Below the pieces are notes generated by a model. That model did no database searches. It was not told where the DNA came from and saw nothing but the letters and a program-made list of their open reading frames with translations. The position numbers were made by a program, and so were the translations under genes. A DNA stretch of 63,321 nt from Streptomyces silvae (GTDB lineage: Bacteria; Actinomycetota; Actinomycetes; Streptomycetales; Streptomycetaceae): NCBI RefSeq assembly GCF_016745505.1, contig NZ_JAERUC010000140.1:1-63321 (forward strand). The letters run 5' to 3'. Positions 33,296 to 41,956 of this stretch are shown piece by piece. The number at the start of each line of letters is the position of its first letter. Position 1 is the first letter of the stretch.

Positions 33296-34405
33296 ATGTC
33301 CGACTTCGTACCCGGACTTGAAGGAGTCGTCGCGTTCGAGACGGAGATCGCCGAACCCGACAAGGAAGGCGGCTCGCTCCGCTACCGCGGCGTCGACATC
33401 GAGGACCTCGTCGGCCATGTGTCGTTCGGCAACGTCTGGGGTCTGCTGGTGGACGGGGCGTTCAACCCCGGTCTGCCGCCCGCCGAGCCGTTCCCGATCC
33501 CCGTGCACTCCGGCGACATCCGGGTCGACGTGCAGTCCGCGCTGGCCATGCTGGCGCCGGTGTGGGGCCTGAAACCGCTGCTCGACATCGACGAGCAGAC
33601 CGCGCGTGACGACCTGGCGCGGGCCGCCGTGATGGCCCTGTCGTACGTGGCCCAGTCGGCCCGTGGCCAGGGGCTGCCGATGGTTCCGCAGAGCGAGATC
33701 GACAAGGCGGGGTCCGTGGTCGAGCGGTTCATGATCCGCTGGCGCGGTGAGCCGGACCCGAAGCACGTCAAGGCCGTCGACGCCTACTGGACGTCGGCCG
33801 CCGAGCACGGGATGAACGCGTCGACGTTCACCGCCCGGGTCATCGCGTCGACCGGCGCGGACGTCTCGGCGGCGCTGTCCGGGGCGGTGGGCGCGATGTC
33901 GGGCCCGCTGCACGGCGGGGCCCCGTCCCGGGTCCTCGGCATGATCGAGGAGATCGAGCGGACCGGTGACGCCCGGGCGTACGTGAAGCAGGCGCTGGAC
34001 AAGGGCGAGCGGCTGATGGGCTTCGGCCACCGTGTCTACCGTGCCGAGGACCCCCGGGCCCGCGTCCTGCGCCGTACGGCCCGTGAGCTGGCCGCGCCGC
34101 GCTTCGAGGTGGCGGAGGCCCTGGAGAAGGCGGCCCTGGAGGAGCTCCACGCGCGCCGCCCGGACCGGGTGCTGGCGACGAACGTCGAGTTCTGGGCGGC
34201 GATCGTGCTGGACTTCGCGGAGGTCCCGGCGCACATGTTCACGTCGATGTTCAGCTGTGCCCGTACGGCGGGCTGGTCGGCGCACATCCTGGAGCAGAAG
34301 CGCACGGGCCGTCTGGTGCGCCCCTCGGCGACGTACGTCGGTCCCGGCACCCGCGACCCGCGTTCGATCGAGGGGTACGACCAGCTGGCGGACCTGGGTA
34401 ACTGA
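33296..34405 (+). CDS. Citrate synthase paralogue
   Basis: A 369-residue protein of the short bacterial citrate/methylcitrate synthase type. Catalytic regions: GPLHGGAPSRVL (His), GFGHRVYRAEDPRA (His and Arg) and NVEFWAAIVLDFAEVP (Asp). ATG at 33296 follows GAGGGAG. Streptomyces often has a main CitA plus this divergent form next to pdxH. It condenses oxaloacetate with acetyl-CoA or propionyl-CoA; which one is open. Confidence 0.9.
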   Translation: MSDFVPGLEGVVAFETEIAEPDKEGGSLRYRGVDIEDLVGHVSFGNVWGLLVDGAFNPGLPPAEPFPIPVHSGDIRVDVQSALAMLAPVWGLKPLLDIDEQTARDDLARAAVMALSYVAQSARGQGLPMVPQSEIDKAGSVVERFMIRWRGEPDPKHVKAVDAYWTSAAEHGMNASTFTARVIASTGADVSAALSGAVGAMSGPLHGGAPSRVLGMIEEIERTGDARAYVKQALDKGERLMGFGHRVYRAEDPRARVLRRTARELAAPRFEVAEALEKAALEELHARRPDRVLATNVEFWAAIVLDFAEVPAHMFTSMFSCARTAGWSAHILEQKRTGRLVRPSATYVGPGTRDPRSIEGYDQLADLGN

Positions 34406-34468
34406 CCTTTCCGGCCAAGGCAGTTGTTCCCCGGGGGCGCCGCCGTTCACCGCGTTAGGGTGACCGGC

Positions 34469-35284
34469 ATGAGTCACTTCGTGTCGGGCGACTGCACGGT
34501 GCACTACGACGACCGGGGGCCGTCCGACGGCCTGCCGGTCGTCCTCGTGCACGGCCATCCGTTCAACCGCACCCTGTGGGCACCGTCCGTCGAGGCGCTG
34601 ACGGCGGCCGGGTACCGCGTGATCACTCCGGATCTGCGGGGGTACGGCGCCAGCGACGTCACCCCCGGGAAGGTCTTCCTCTCCGGTTTCGCGGATGACC
34701 TCGCCGCGCTCCTCGACCATCTGGGCGTGGAGCGTGCGGTCGTCGGCGGGGTGTCCATGGGCGGCCAGATCACCATGGAGTTCCAGCGCAGCCATCCGCG
34801 GCGGGTGCTGGCGCTGGTGCTGTCCGACACGTCCGCGCCCGCCGAGACGGAGGAGGGCAGGGCGTTCCGCAATGCCCTGGCCGACCGACTGCTGGCGGAG
34901 GGGATGGACGGGTACGCGGCCGAGGTGATCGACAAGATGCTCGCCCCGTACAACGTCACGGCCCTGCCCGAGGTGGCGGCGCATGTGCTGGGCATGATCC
35001 GGTCCACCGACCCGGAGGGCGCCGCCGCGGCGCTGCGGGGGCGGGCCGAACGCCCCGACTACCGCGAGACGCTGGCCGGTGTGGAGGCGCCGGTCCTGAT
35101 CGTGGTGGGCGCGGACGACTTCTACACCCCGGTCAGCAGCGCGGAGGACATGCGGCGCCTGGTCCCGCACGCCACGCTGGCCGTCATCGACCGGGCCGGA
35201 CATCTGCCGGGCGTGGAGCAGCCGGGGCGGTTCAACGCGGCGCTGCTGGACTTCCTCCGTACGCGGGTGACCGGCCACGCCTGA
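34469..35284 (+). CDS. Alpha/beta hydrolase
   Basis: A 271-residue hydrolase. Oxyanion motif VHGHPFNRTLW, PDLRGYGASD, nucleophile GVSMG, acid ADDFYTPVS, and His in DRAGHLPGVEQP. It resembles 3-oxoadipate-enol-lactonase/BioH-like enzymes, but the neighbourhood has no protocatechuate genes. ATG at 34469 lies 64 bases after the citrate synthase stop; co-transcription is likely. Substrate unknown. Confidence 0.85.
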   Translation: MSHFVSGDCTVHYDDRGPSDGLPVVLVHGHPFNRTLWAPSVEALTAAGYRVITPDLRGYGASDVTPGKVFLSGFADDLAALLDHLGVERAVVGGVSMGGQITMEFQRSHPRRVLALVLSDTSAPAETEEGRAFRNALADRLLAEGMDGYAAEVIDKMLAPYNVTALPEVAAHVLGMIRSTDPEGAAAALRGRAERPDYRETLAGVEAPVLIVVGADDFYTPVSSAEDMRRLVPHATLAVIDRAGHLPGVEQPGRFNAALLDFLRTRVTGHA

Positions 35285-35311
35285 GCCGCGGCCCTCCGCA
35301 CCGGCGGGCCG

Positions 35312-35548
35312 TCACCGCTTCGAGGAGTGGTTCAGGATCCAGGCGACCGTCAGCAGCCCTCCGAGCAGGCCCAGTCCGAGCAGAGCGGCGGTTTCGAGGA
35401 ACCGCGCGCCTTCCATGACACCCCGGATGGAGCCGGCGATCCCGCCGACCGCCATGCACATCCCGAGCACGAAGGTGCGTGAGCTCGTCGGCGCGGAGCG
35501 GTACCGGGGGCGCCGCCGGGGTGAGGGCGTGTCGCGGGAAGGGGTCAT
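35312..35548 (-). CDS. Small two-helix membrane protein
   Basis: A 78-residue protein. Basic N-terminus (1-24), then two hydrophobic segments (about 27-45 and 52-72) and a charged end HSSKR. ATG at 35548 with GGAGG six bases upstream; its first bases overlap nothing, but it starts just inside the 3' end of the TetR gene on the same strand is 18 bases away, so it may be the last gene of the catabolic operon. Function unknown. Confidence 0.6.
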   Translation of the reverse strand: MTPSRDTPSPRRRPRYRSAPTSSRTFVLGMCMAVGGIAGSIRGVMEGARFLETAALLGLGLLGGLLTVAWILNHSSKR

Positions 35549-35565
35549 CCGTGCCTCCGGTGCCG

Positions 35566-36219
35566 TCAGTCCAGGGCGGCGTCGAGCAGGGCCGCCCACT
35601 GGGTGACCACCCTCTCGCGGCGCGCGGTGTCATCCGTCAGCAGGTTGGCGAGGCCGAGGCCGCGGGCCATGTCGAGGAGGCCCTGGACCGTTTCGCGTAC
35701 GCCGGGGCGGGATTCGTCGGCGCCGAGGAGTTCCACGGCGATGCGGTGGGTCTCGCGGCCGACGCGGGCTTCGAGTTCGGTGACCCGGGGCCTCAGCTGG
35801 GCCTCGTTGGAGGCGGCCACCCACAGCTGGAGGGCGGCGCGGAAGAGGGGGCCGGTGTAGAGGTCGACGAGGGCGGCGAGGACCGCCGTGCGGCCCTGGA
35901 CGGGCAGGGCGCGCAGGGCGGCGGAGCGTTCCTCGGCGACGTATTCGACGGCGCCGGTGAAGAGGTCCTCGCGGGTGGGGAAGTGGTGCTGGGCCGCGCC
36001 GCGTGAGACCCCGGCGCGTTCGGCCACGACCGAGACCGTGGAGCCCGCCCAGCCGTGTTCGGCGAGGCAGGCGACCGCGGCTTCGAGCAGCCGTTGCCGG
36101 GTGGCACGGCTGCGGTCCTGCTTGGGGGACTTCGCGGCGGACTTGGCTGCGGACGTCGCTGCGGCGGACTTCGCGGGGGGCTTCGAGGCGGGGGTTCTGG
36201 GGGGTGTCACAGCACCCAT
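35566..36219 (-). CDS. TetR-family regulator of the catabolic operon
   Basis: A 217-residue TetR protein with an unusual Lys/Ala/Ser-rich N-terminal arm (about 1-35; repeats of AAKSAAKS) before the helix-turn-helix (about 38-85; STVSVVAERAGVSRGAAQHHF). ATG at 36219 overlaps the hydratase gene by 13 bases; GTG at 36210 overlapping by GTGA is an equally good start. Being the last-but-one gene of the operon, it is likely its repressor, acting at the 46120-46133 palindrome and responding to an acyl-CoA (inference). Confidence 0.85.
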   Translation of the reverse strand: MGAVTPPRTPASKPPAKSAAATSAAKSAAKSPKQDRSRATRQRLLEAAVACLAEHGWAGSTVSVVAERAGVSRGAAQHHFPTREDLFTGAVEYVAEERSAALRALPVQGRTAVLAALVDLYTGPLFRAALQLWVAASNEAQLRPRVTELEARVGRETHRIAVELLGADESRPGVRETVQGLLDMARGLGLANLLTDDTARRERVVTQWAALLDAALD

Positions 36220-36947
36220 GGGGGATCCCGTCGTTCCAGGAAGGCCGTCATCCCCTCCCGTGCGTCGTCGGAGGCGAAGAGCGCGGCCGAGCGGGCGATG
36301 AGGTCTTCGGCGTGACTGTCGAAACTCTTCAGCACAGTAGCCGTGACCAGCTCCTTGGATGCTTTCAGCCCCTGCGGTGAGGCTCTGCGGAGTCCGTCGA
36401 GTACCGGTTCGAGCGCCTTGTCCACCTCCTCGGGTCCGGCGGCGAGCGTGATGAGGCCGATCCGGGCGGCCTCCGCCGCGTCGAAGCGTTCCCCGGTGAG
36501 GTAGTAGCGGGTGGCGGCGCGCGGGTCGAGGCGGGGCAGCAGGGGCAGGGAGATGACGGCGGGGGCGAGGCCCAGGCGGGATTCGGTGAGGGCGAAGGTG
36601 GCGTCCGGTCCGGCCGCCGAGATGTCGCACGCCCCGAGGAGCCCGAGGCCGCCGGCGCGAACGTGCCCGGTGACCCGGGCGACGACGGGCTTGGGCAGGG
36701 CGACGATCGCGCGCATCAGGGCGACGAACGCGGCGGGTTCGGGCGGTGCGGTCAGGTCGGCGCCCGCGCAGAACGTGGTGCCGGTGTGGGTGAGGACGAC
36801 GGCCCTTACGGAGGTGTCGGCCGCGCACTGCGCGAGGGCCTCGGTGAGTTCGCCGACGAGGCCGGCCGAGAGCGCGTTGCGGTTGGCCGGGGAGTCGAGG
36901 GTGAGGGTGGTGATTCCCCGCTCGTGGACGGTGGGTGCCAGGGTCAT
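36207..36947 (-). CDS. Enoyl-CoA hydratase/isomerase family protein
   Basis: A 246-residue crotonase-fold enzyme. Oxyanion-hole segments THTGTTFCAGADL (about 53-65) and GHVRAGGLGLLGACDIS (about 93-109); LTESRLGLAPAVISLPLL carries the usual catalytic Glu region. It hydrates or isomerises an enoyl-CoA made by the upstream dehydrogenase and carboxylase. ATGA overlap with the ligase gene, so coupled. Confidence 0.92.
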   Translation of the reverse strand: MTLAPTVHERGITTLTLDSPANRNALSAGLVGELTEALAQCAADTSVRAVVLTHTGTTFCAGADLTAPPEPAAFVALMRAIVALPKPVVARVTGHVRAGGLGLLGACDISAAGPDATFALTESRLGLAPAVISLPLLPRLDPRAATRYYLTGERFDAAEAARIGLITLAAGPEEVDKALEPVLDGLRRASPQGLKASKELVTATVLKSFDSHAEDLIARSAALFASDDAREGMTAFLERRDPPWVL

Positions 36948-38521
36948 CGCGCCTTCTCCCGGTCGCGCAGCTCGCGCCGCAGGATCTTGCCGGACACCGC
37001 GCGGGGTACGGCCTCGATGAATTCGGCCTGTCTGACCTTCTTGTACGGGGAGACGCGCTCGGCGACGTACGCGATGACGTCGTCCTCCGTGAGGTCGCCC
37101 CCGCCGGGTCCGCGCACCAGGTAGGCCTTGGGGACCTCGTTGCCGTCGGCGTCGTGGACGCCGATGACGGCGGCGTCGGCGATCGAGGGATGGGTGAGGA
37201 GGAGGGCCTCCAGGTCGGCGGGCGCGACCTGGTAGCCCTTGTACTTGATGAGTTCCTTGACCCGGTCGACGACGTACAGCCAGCCGTCCGCGTCGACGCG
37301 GCCGACGTCGCCGGTGTGCAGCCAGCCGTCCTCGTCGATCATGGCGGCGGTGGCGTCGGGGCGGCCGAGGTAGCCCTTCATCACCTGGGGGCCGCGGATG
37401 AGGATCTCGCCGTCGGTGCCGCTGCCCGCGTCGATGCCGGGGTCGGTGAGCGAGACGATCCGCATCTCGGTGCCGGGCAGCAGCTTCCCGACGGCGCCGG
37501 GCGGCGGGTTCTGCGCGTCGAGGGGGACGACGTGGGTGCCGGGCGAGAGTTCCGTCATGCCGTAGGCCTGCCGTACGGAGGGGACGCCGAGCCGTTTCGA
37601 GCAGGCGACGGCGAGTTCGGCGTCGAGCGGGGCGGCGGCGCTGACGATGTAGTCGATCGAGGAGAGGTCGTAGTCGCCGACGAGCGGGTGTTTGGCGAGG
37701 GCCAGCACGATGGGCGGGGCGACGTAGAGGCCGGTGATGCGGTGGGTCTGGATCGTTTCGAGGAACTGGGTGAGGTCGAAGCGGGGCAGGACGACGACCG
37801 TGGCGCCGTAGCGCAGTGGCCCGTTCATGAGGGCGGTCAGCCCGTAGATGTGGAAGAAGGGGAGGACCGCGAGGATGCGTTCGTTCTCGCCGAGGGGGAC
37901 GAGGGGCCGCAGCTGCTCCAGGTTGGTGGCGATGGAGCGGTGGGTGAGCATGACGCCCTTGGGGGTTCCGGTGGTGCCGGAGGAGTACGGGAGGACGGCG
38001 ATGTCCTCGGCGGGGTCGAAGGTGATGTCGGGTTCGGGCGCGGTGGAGCCCAGCATGTCGAGTACGGAGGTGTGGCCCTCGGCCTGGTCGCAGACGTAGA
38101 TCTCCTGGACGCCGCCGGCGAGTTCGGCGGCCCGGCGGGCGACGTCGAGGAGGAGAGAGACGGTGACGATCCAGCGGGTGCCGGAGTCCGCCAGCTGTTT
38201 GGCGAACTCCTCCGGGGTGGCGAGCGGGTGGATCGTGGTGACGGTGGCGCCGGCCCTGGTCGCCCCGTAGAAGACGGGCGGGTAGGCGATGGTGTTCGGG
38301 CTGTGCAGGGCGAGGACGTCGCCCTTGCGCAGGCCGTTCGCGGCGAGGTGGGCGGCGATGCGCCGGTGGAAGGTGTCGAGCTGGCCGTAGGTGACGGTCA
38401 TCCCGTTGGTGCCGTCGATCAGCGCGGGTGTGTCACCGAAGTCGGCGGCGCTCCCGAGGACCGCTTCGTGGATGGGTGTTTCGAGGGGCGTGACGTCTGC
38501 GTACTCGCTGTGGAACACCAT
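36944..38521 (-). CDS. Cinnamate/4-coumarate:CoA-ligase-type acyl-CoA synthetase
   Basis: A 525-residue ANL enzyme that forms acyl-AMP then acyl-CoA. P-loop SSGTTGTPKG at 180-189, GYLGRPDAT, hinge KELIKYKGYQVAP and C-terminal lysine in VSGKILRRELRD. It closely matches my memory of S. coelicolor ScCCL (SCO4383), shown to activate cinnamate and 4-coumarate; Ala295 here in SAAAPL corresponds to the residue known to affect acid choice. ATG at 38521 follows GAAGGGGA. It sits in a carboxylase/dehydrogenase operon, so its physiological acid may be a branched alkenoate rather than cinnamate. Confidence 0.92.
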   Translation of the reverse strand: MVFHSEYADVTPLETPIHEAVLGSAADFGDTPALIDGTNGMTVTYGQLDTFHRRIAAHLAANGLRKGDVLALHSPNTIAYPPVFYGATRAGATVTTIHPLATPEEFAKQLADSGTRWIVTVSLLLDVARRAAELAGGVQEIYVCDQAEGHTSVLDMLGSTAPEPDITFDPAEDIAVLPYSSGTTGTPKGVMLTHRSIATNLEQLRPLVPLGENERILAVLPFFHIYGLTALMNGPLRYGATVVVLPRFDLTQFLETIQTHRITGLYVAPPIVLALAKHPLVGDYDLSSIDYIVSAAAPLDAELAVACSKRLGVPSVRQAYGMTELSPGTHVVPLDAQNPPPGAVGKLLPGTEMRIVSLTDPGIDAGSGTDGEILIRGPQVMKGYLGRPDATAAMIDEDGWLHTGDVGRVDADGWLYVVDRVKELIKYKGYQVAPADLEALLLTHPSIADAAVIGVHDADGNEVPKAYLVRGPGGGDLTEDDVIAYVAERVSPYKKVRQAEFIEAVPRAVSGKILRRELRDREKAR

Positions 38522-38630
38522 TTCGGTCCCCTTCGACGCGGGTGGAGAGCCAGAATCGCCCCTGCCGGGGCGGATGGGGAGACCTGGGACGTGTCCGGAC
38601 TCGTCGGGACGGCATTCCGGACGGTCCGCT

Positions 38631-38690
38631 GTCCGTGCGCCGTCCGTACGCCGTTCCGTGCGCCGTTCCGTGCGCCGTCCCTGCGCCGTC
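38631..38690. repeat. Tandem 11-12-bp repeats in the operon gap
   Basis: Five to six degenerate units of GTCCGTGCGCC (variants GTCCGTACGCC, GTTCCGTGCGCC twice, GTCCCTGCGCC) fill the end of the 167-bp gap between the ligase and dehydrogenase genes, the only large gap in the operon. Confidence 0.75.
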
Positions 38691-39855
38691 AGTACGACTT
38701 CGGCAGGCCCAGGGTCTGGTGGGAGACGTAGTTCAGGATCATTTCCCGGCTGACGGGGGCGATACGGGAGACTCGCGCCGCCGTGATGAGGGAGGCGAGC
38801 CCGTACTCGCGGGTGAGGCCGTTGCCGCCGAGGGTGTGGACGGCCTGGTCGACGGCCCTGACACAGGCTTCGGCGGCGGCGTACTTGGCCATGTTCGCGG
38901 CCTCGCCGGCGCCGATGTCGTCGCCGGCGTCGTAGAGCCGTGCGGCTTTCTGCATCATCAGCCGGGAGAGCTCCAGCTCGATGTGCGCCTGGGCGAGCGG
39001 GTGGGCGATGGCCTGGTGGGCGCCGATGGGGGCGCCTTTCCAGACGGTGCGGGTCTTCGCGTACTCCACGGCCTGTTCGAGCGCGTAGCGGCCCATGCCG
39101 ATGGAGAAGGCGGCGCCCATGATGCGCTCGGGGTTCAGTCCGGCGAAGAGCTGGAGCAGTCCCGTGTCCGCCTCCTCCCCGACGAGTGCGCCGGCGGGGA
39201 GGCGTACGTCGTCGAGAACCAGCTCGAACTGCTTCTCGGCGGCCTGGAGTTCCATGTCGATCTGTGTGCGGGAGAAGCCCGGGGTGTCGCGGGGGACGAT
39301 GAAGAGGCAGGGCTTGAGGCTGCCGGTCCTCGCGTCCTCGGTGCGGCCGACGATCAGGGTGGCGTCGGAGCTGTCGACGCCGGAGATGAAGACCTTGCGG
39401 CCGTTGAGTATCCAGTCCCCGCCGTCGCGGCGGGCGGTGGTGGTGATGCGGTGGGAGTTGGAGCCGGCGTCGGGCTCGGTGATGCCGAAGGACATGGTCA
39501 GGGAGCCGTCGGAGAGGCCGGGGAGCCAGGCCTGTTTCTGCTCCTCGGTGCCGAAGCGGGCGATGACGGTGCCGCAGATCGCCGGGGAGACGACCATCAT
39601 GAGCAGGGGGCTTCCGGCGGCGCCGAGCTCCTCCAGGACGATGGAGAGTTCGGCCATGCCGCCGCCTCCGCCGCCGTACTCCTCGGGGAGGTTGACGCCG
39701 AGGTAGCCGAGCTTGCCGGCCTCTTCCCAGAGTTCGCGGGGGTGCTCGCCGTTGCGGAACAGCTCGGTGGCGTAGGCGCGGCCGAAGCGCTTGCCGAGGG
39801 CGGCGACGGCGGCACGGAGTGCCTGGTGCTCTTCGGTTTCGAGGACGGTGCTCAT
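38689..39855 (-). CDS. Acyl-CoA dehydrogenase
   Basis: A 388-residue flavoprotein. FAD-binding segment MSFGITEPDAGSNSHRITTTA (about 121-141), GRKVFISGVDSSD, and C-terminal VHTLGGNGLTREYGLASLI. It introduces the alpha,beta double bond in an acyl-CoA and passes electrons to ETF. Overlaps the biotin carboxylase stop by ATGA. In acyclic terpene utilisation clusters the equivalent is AtuD; in leucine breakdown, isovaleryl-CoA dehydrogenase. Confidence 0.92.
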   Translation of the reverse strand: MSTVLETEEHQALRAAVAALGKRFGRAYATELFRNGEHPRELWEEAGKLGYLGVNLPEEYGGGGGGMAELSIVLEELGAAGSPLLMMVVSPAICGTVIARFGTEEQKQAWLPGLSDGSLTMSFGITEPDAGSNSHRITTTARRDGGDWILNGRKVFISGVDSSDATLIVGRTEDARTGSLKPCLFIVPRDTPGFSRTQIDMELQAAEKQFELVLDDVRLPAGALVGEEADTGLLQLFAGLNPERIMGAAFSIGMGRYALEQAVEYAKTRTVWKGAPIGAHQAIAHPLAQAHIELELSRLMMQKAARLYDAGDDIGAGEAANMAKYAAAEACVRAVDQAVHTLGGNGLTREYGLASLITAARVSRIAPVSREMILNYVSHQTLGLPKSY

Positions 39856-41948
39856 GGGGTCGTCTCCTCCTGGTGCGCGGATGCGTGCGAGGGGGCGTGC
39901 GCGGGCGCGGCGGCGTGCGAGGGCGCGGACGCGGTGACGTCGGTGGAGTGCGCGGGCGCGGTGACCTCGGTGGGGTGCGCGGGGTCGGGCGCGGCGTCCT
40001 GTGCACCGGGCGCCGCGTCCTGCACGACGGCGAGCAGGGCGCCGACCTCGACCTGGAGTCCGGGGGCGGCGTGCAGCGCGGTGAGGGTGCCGGAGGCGGG
40101 GGCGAGGATGCGGTGTTCCATCTTCATCGCCTCCAGCCAGATCAGCGGCTGCCCGGCCTCGACGGCCGCGCCCGGCGCGAGGCCGTCGGCGAGGCGGACG
40201 ACGGTGCCGGGCATGGGGGCCAGGAGGGAGCCGGGCTCGGTGCGTGCGGCGGGGTCGGTGAAGCGGGGCAGGGCGGTGAAGGTGTGCGCGCCGGCGGCCG
40301 TGTGCACGTACACCCGGTCGCCGTGGGCGGTGACGGTGAAGTGCCGGGTCACCCCGCCGGTTTCGAGGGTGACCGTGTCGGGCCGTGCGGTGAGGACCCG
40401 CTCGCCGGACACGGGGGCCGGGGTGCCGTCTCGGCCGGTGCGGTAGGCGATCTCGTGCTCGGTGCCGTCGGGCTCGCTCCGGTAGCGCCTGGTCTGCGGC
40501 TGGGAGGCGAGGTTGCGCCAGGCGCCGAAGCGTGCGGGGCCCGGACCGCCGTGCCCCGCCGAGGCGGCGGCGAGCGCGGCGGCGGTGGCGGCGAGGCGGC
40601 GGGCCTCCTCGCCACCGGGGGCGGCGGACGTGGTCAGGGCGGCCAGGTGGCGGTCGTAGAAGCCGGTGTCGAGGCGGGCCGCGGCGAAGTCCGGGTGGCG
40701 CAGGGAGCGTACGAGCAGCTCCCGGTTGGTGACCGGGCCGTGGATGCGGGCGCGTTCCAGGGTGCGGGCGAGGAGGCGGACGGCTTCGGTGCGGGTGGGG
40801 GCGTGGGCGATGACCTTGGCGAGCATCGGGTCGTAGTGCACCCCCACGGTGTCGCCGCCGGTGTATCCGGTGTCGAGGCGGATGCCGGGGCCGCCGGGCA
40901 CATCGAGGGTGAGCAGTGCTCCGGTCTGTGGCTGCCAGTCTCGCGCCGGGTCCTCGGCGTACAGCCGGGCCTCGACGGCGTGTCCGGTGGGCGGCGGCGG
41001 TGCGGTGGCCGGGAGGGCCGCGCCTTCCGCGATCCGCAGTTGCAGGGCGACGAGGTCGAGGCCGAACACGGCTTCCGTGACGGGGTGTTCGACCTGGAGG
41101 CGGGTGTTCATCTCAAGGAAGTACGGGCGCCCTTCGGCCGACACGAGGAACTCGACGGTCCCCGCACCCCGGTAGCCCACCGCCTGCGCGGCGGCGACCG
41201 CGGCGTCGTGCAGCGTCCGGCGGAGCGTGTCGTCGAGGCCGGGAGCGGGGGCCTCCTCGATGACCTTCTGGTGGCGGCGCTGGAGCGAGCAGTCCCGGGT
41301 GGAGAGCGCCCAGACCGTGCCCTGGGCGTCGGCCATCACCTGGACCTCGACGTGCCGGCCCCGTTCGACGTACGGCTCGGCGAAGACCTCGCCGTCCCCG
41401 AAGGCGGAGGCGGCCTCTGCCGAGGCGGCGGTCAGTTCGGCCTCCAGGGCGGCCAGTTCCCGTACGATCCGCATCCCGCGTCCGCCGCCGCCCGCCGCCG
41501 CCTTCAACAGCAGGGGCAGATCGGCGGTGGTGGCGTTCCCCGGGTCGACGGGGGCGAGCAGCGGCACCTCGGCGGCGGCCATCAGCTCCTTGGCCCGGGT
41601 CTTGGAGGCCATCAGCTCGATGGCTTTGACCGGCGGCCCCACCCAGAGGAGACCGGCGTCCTCCACGGACCGGGCGAACCCGGCGTTCTCCGAGAGGAAG
41701 CCGTACCCGGGGTGCACGGCGTCGGCGCCCGCCGCGAGCGCGGCGGCGACGACGAGGTCACCGCGCAGATAGGTGTCGGCCGGGGCGGCGCCCGGCAGGC
41801 GTACGGCGGTGTCGGCCTCCCGTACGTGCAGGGCGTCCGCGTCCGCGTCGGAGTACACGGCCACGGTGGAGACGCCCAGCTCACGGCAGGTGCGGAAGAT
41901 CCGGCAGGCGATCTCGCCCCGGTTGGCCACGAGCAGCGTGCTGATCAT
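39852..41948 (-). CDS. Biotin carboxylase/BCCP alpha subunit of an acyl-CoA carboxylase
   Basis: A 698-residue protein. Biotin carboxylase domain about 1-445 (LVANRGEIACRIFRTCRELG; ATP-grasp loop AAAGGGGRGM; FLEMNTRLQVEHPVTE), a linker domain, and a BCCP with biotinyl Lys609 in EAMKMEH. After the BCCP the chain runs on for about 50 residues rich in Ala, Pro, His and Thr. ATG at 41948 follows GAGGG, eight bases after the carboxyltransferase stop. It supplies carboxybiotin to the next subunit. Confidence 0.94.
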   Translation of the reverse strand: MISTLLVANRGEIACRIFRTCRELGVSTVAVYSDADADALHVREADTAVRLPGAAPADTYLRGDLVVAAALAAGADAVHPGYGFLSENAGFARSVEDAGLLWVGPPVKAIELMASKTRAKELMAAAEVPLLAPVDPGNATTADLPLLLKAAAGGGGRGMRIVRELAALEAELTAASAEAASAFGDGEVFAEPYVERGRHVEVQVMADAQGTVWALSTRDCSLQRRHQKVIEEAPAPGLDDTLRRTLHDAAVAAAQAVGYRGAGTVEFLVSAEGRPYFLEMNTRLQVEHPVTEAVFGLDLVALQLRIAEGAALPATAPPPPTGHAVEARLYAEDPARDWQPQTGALLTLDVPGGPGIRLDTGYTGGDTVGVHYDPMLAKVIAHAPTRTEAVRLLARTLERARIHGPVTNRELLVRSLRHPDFAAARLDTGFYDRHLAALTTSAAPGGEEARRLAATAAALAAASAGHGGPGPARFGAWRNLASQPQTRRYRSEPDGTEHEIAYRTGRDGTPAPVSGERVLTARPDTVTLETGGVTRHFTVTAHGDRVYVHTAAGAHTFTALPRFTDPAARTEPGSLLAPMPGTVVRLADGLAPGAAVEAGQPLIWLEAMKMEHRILAPASGTLTALHAAPGLQVEVGALLAVVQDAAPGAQDAAPDPAHPTEVTAPAHSTDVTASAPSHAAAPAHAPSHASAHQEETTP

Positions 41949-41956
41949 GCGTACCC

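Noticed and set aside
31988..35278. Very long minus-strand frame across pdxH and the citrate synthase and hydrolase genes
   Set aside because: It crosses well-supported genes on both strands, and the product is low-complexity.
36944..38521. Phenylpropanoid biosynthetic cluster suggested by the CCL-type ligase
   Set aside because: No ammonia lyase or type III polyketide synthase is nearby; the neighbours are catabolic acyl-CoA enzymes.
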